A stretch of 6,252 nucleotides of DNA from JBOFCO01 sp051646105 (lineage in GTDB: Bacteria > Pseudomonadota > Alphaproteobacteria > Rhodobacterales > Rhodobacteraceae): contig JBOFCO010000121.1 of the NCBI GenBank assembly GCA_051646105.1, forward strand, positions 1-6,252, in the 5' to 3' direction. Made by a program: the position numbers and the translations under genes. The notes beneath the pieces are model-generated. The model saw only the letters and a list, made by a program, of their open reading frames with translations, ran no database searches and had not been told where the DNA came from. This document shows positions 6,083-6,252 of this stretch, in pieces. Numbering within the stretch: the stretch's first letter is position 1; each line of letters begins with the position of its first letter.

Positions 6083-6252
6083 ATGAGTTCTGACTCGGCA
6101 ACTGGTTTTATAAAGCGTAACCGGCCCCCAAGGGTCATGATTTCCTACGAAGATCCGTATGACAGCGAAAAGATGGTGGAACTGCCTTTCGTGATGGGCG
6201 TGATGTCTGATCTGTCCGGAAATGCATCAAAGGTCGAAAAGGCACCGATGGC
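6083..6252 (+). CDS. tssB: T6SS contractile sheath small subunit TssB/VipA (3' partial)
   Basis: The first 56 codons of the small sheath subunit, open to the window edge. TssB pairs with TssC to form the contractile sheath around the Hcp tube. The visible N-terminus has family marks in order: FIKRNRPPRVMISYE (about 9-23), then KMVELPFVMGVMSDLSGNAS (about 30-49), matching the nearly invariant RV-I-Y...ELPFV-GV--DLSG pattern. The rest (a full-length TssB is about 160-180 residues) lies outside. The start is supported by AGGGAGAG at 6070-6077. Identification is secure despite the truncation. Confidence 0.93.
   Translation, partial: MSSDSATGFIKRNRPPRVMISYEDPYDSEKMVELPFVMGVMSDLSGNASKVEKAPM

Overview
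The window is a piece of a type VI secretion system (T6SS) gene cluster, all on the + strand and tightly packed. GC content is high with G/C-rich third codon positions. The proteins look alphaproteobacterial, and a Rhodobacterales-type host is my best guess from general resemblance; this is an inference, since the window has no rRNA or other taxonomic marker. Both ends cut through genes.

Layout from left to right: (1) the C-terminal two thirds of a PP2C-family phosphatase (PppA type), 1-517. (2) A membrane-anchored Ser/Thr kinase (PpkA type), 514-2466, whose ATG overlaps the phosphatase stop as ATGA. (3) A 56-base gap that can fold into a long imperfect stem-loop, then a small soluble protein of unknown function resembling the DUF6931 family, about 2523-3131. 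(4) An FHA-domain scaffold protein (TagH/Fha), 3162-4607. (5) The baseplate and sheath-assembly cap protein TssA, 4657-6009, with a duplicated C-terminal motif. (6) A 73-base gap with a promoter-like sequence and a strong ribosome binding site. (7) The first 56 codons of the sheath protein TssB, 6083-6252, running off the end.

How the genes work together: in other bacteria PpkA phosphorylates an FHA protein or a partner of it, which licenses T6SS assembly, and PppA reverses this. Here the writer, eraser and reader of the phosphorylation sit next to each other and directly upstream of the structural genes tssA and tssB. TssB pairs with TssC (expected just downstream) to build the contractile sheath, while TssA primes and caps it. 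The less ordinary parts are the DUF6931-like gene inserted in the phospho-regulatory module, the kinase's periplasmic region (a possible two-cysteine BON-like segment followed by a beta-rich domain, not an obvious VWA domain), the HRDLSPDN catalytic loop, the repeated TssA C-terminal motif, and the structured ppkA intercistronic gap. I see no mobile element, tRNA, rRNA or CRISPR array. Overall this is a recognisable T6SS regulatory and core region, not a wholly new system.
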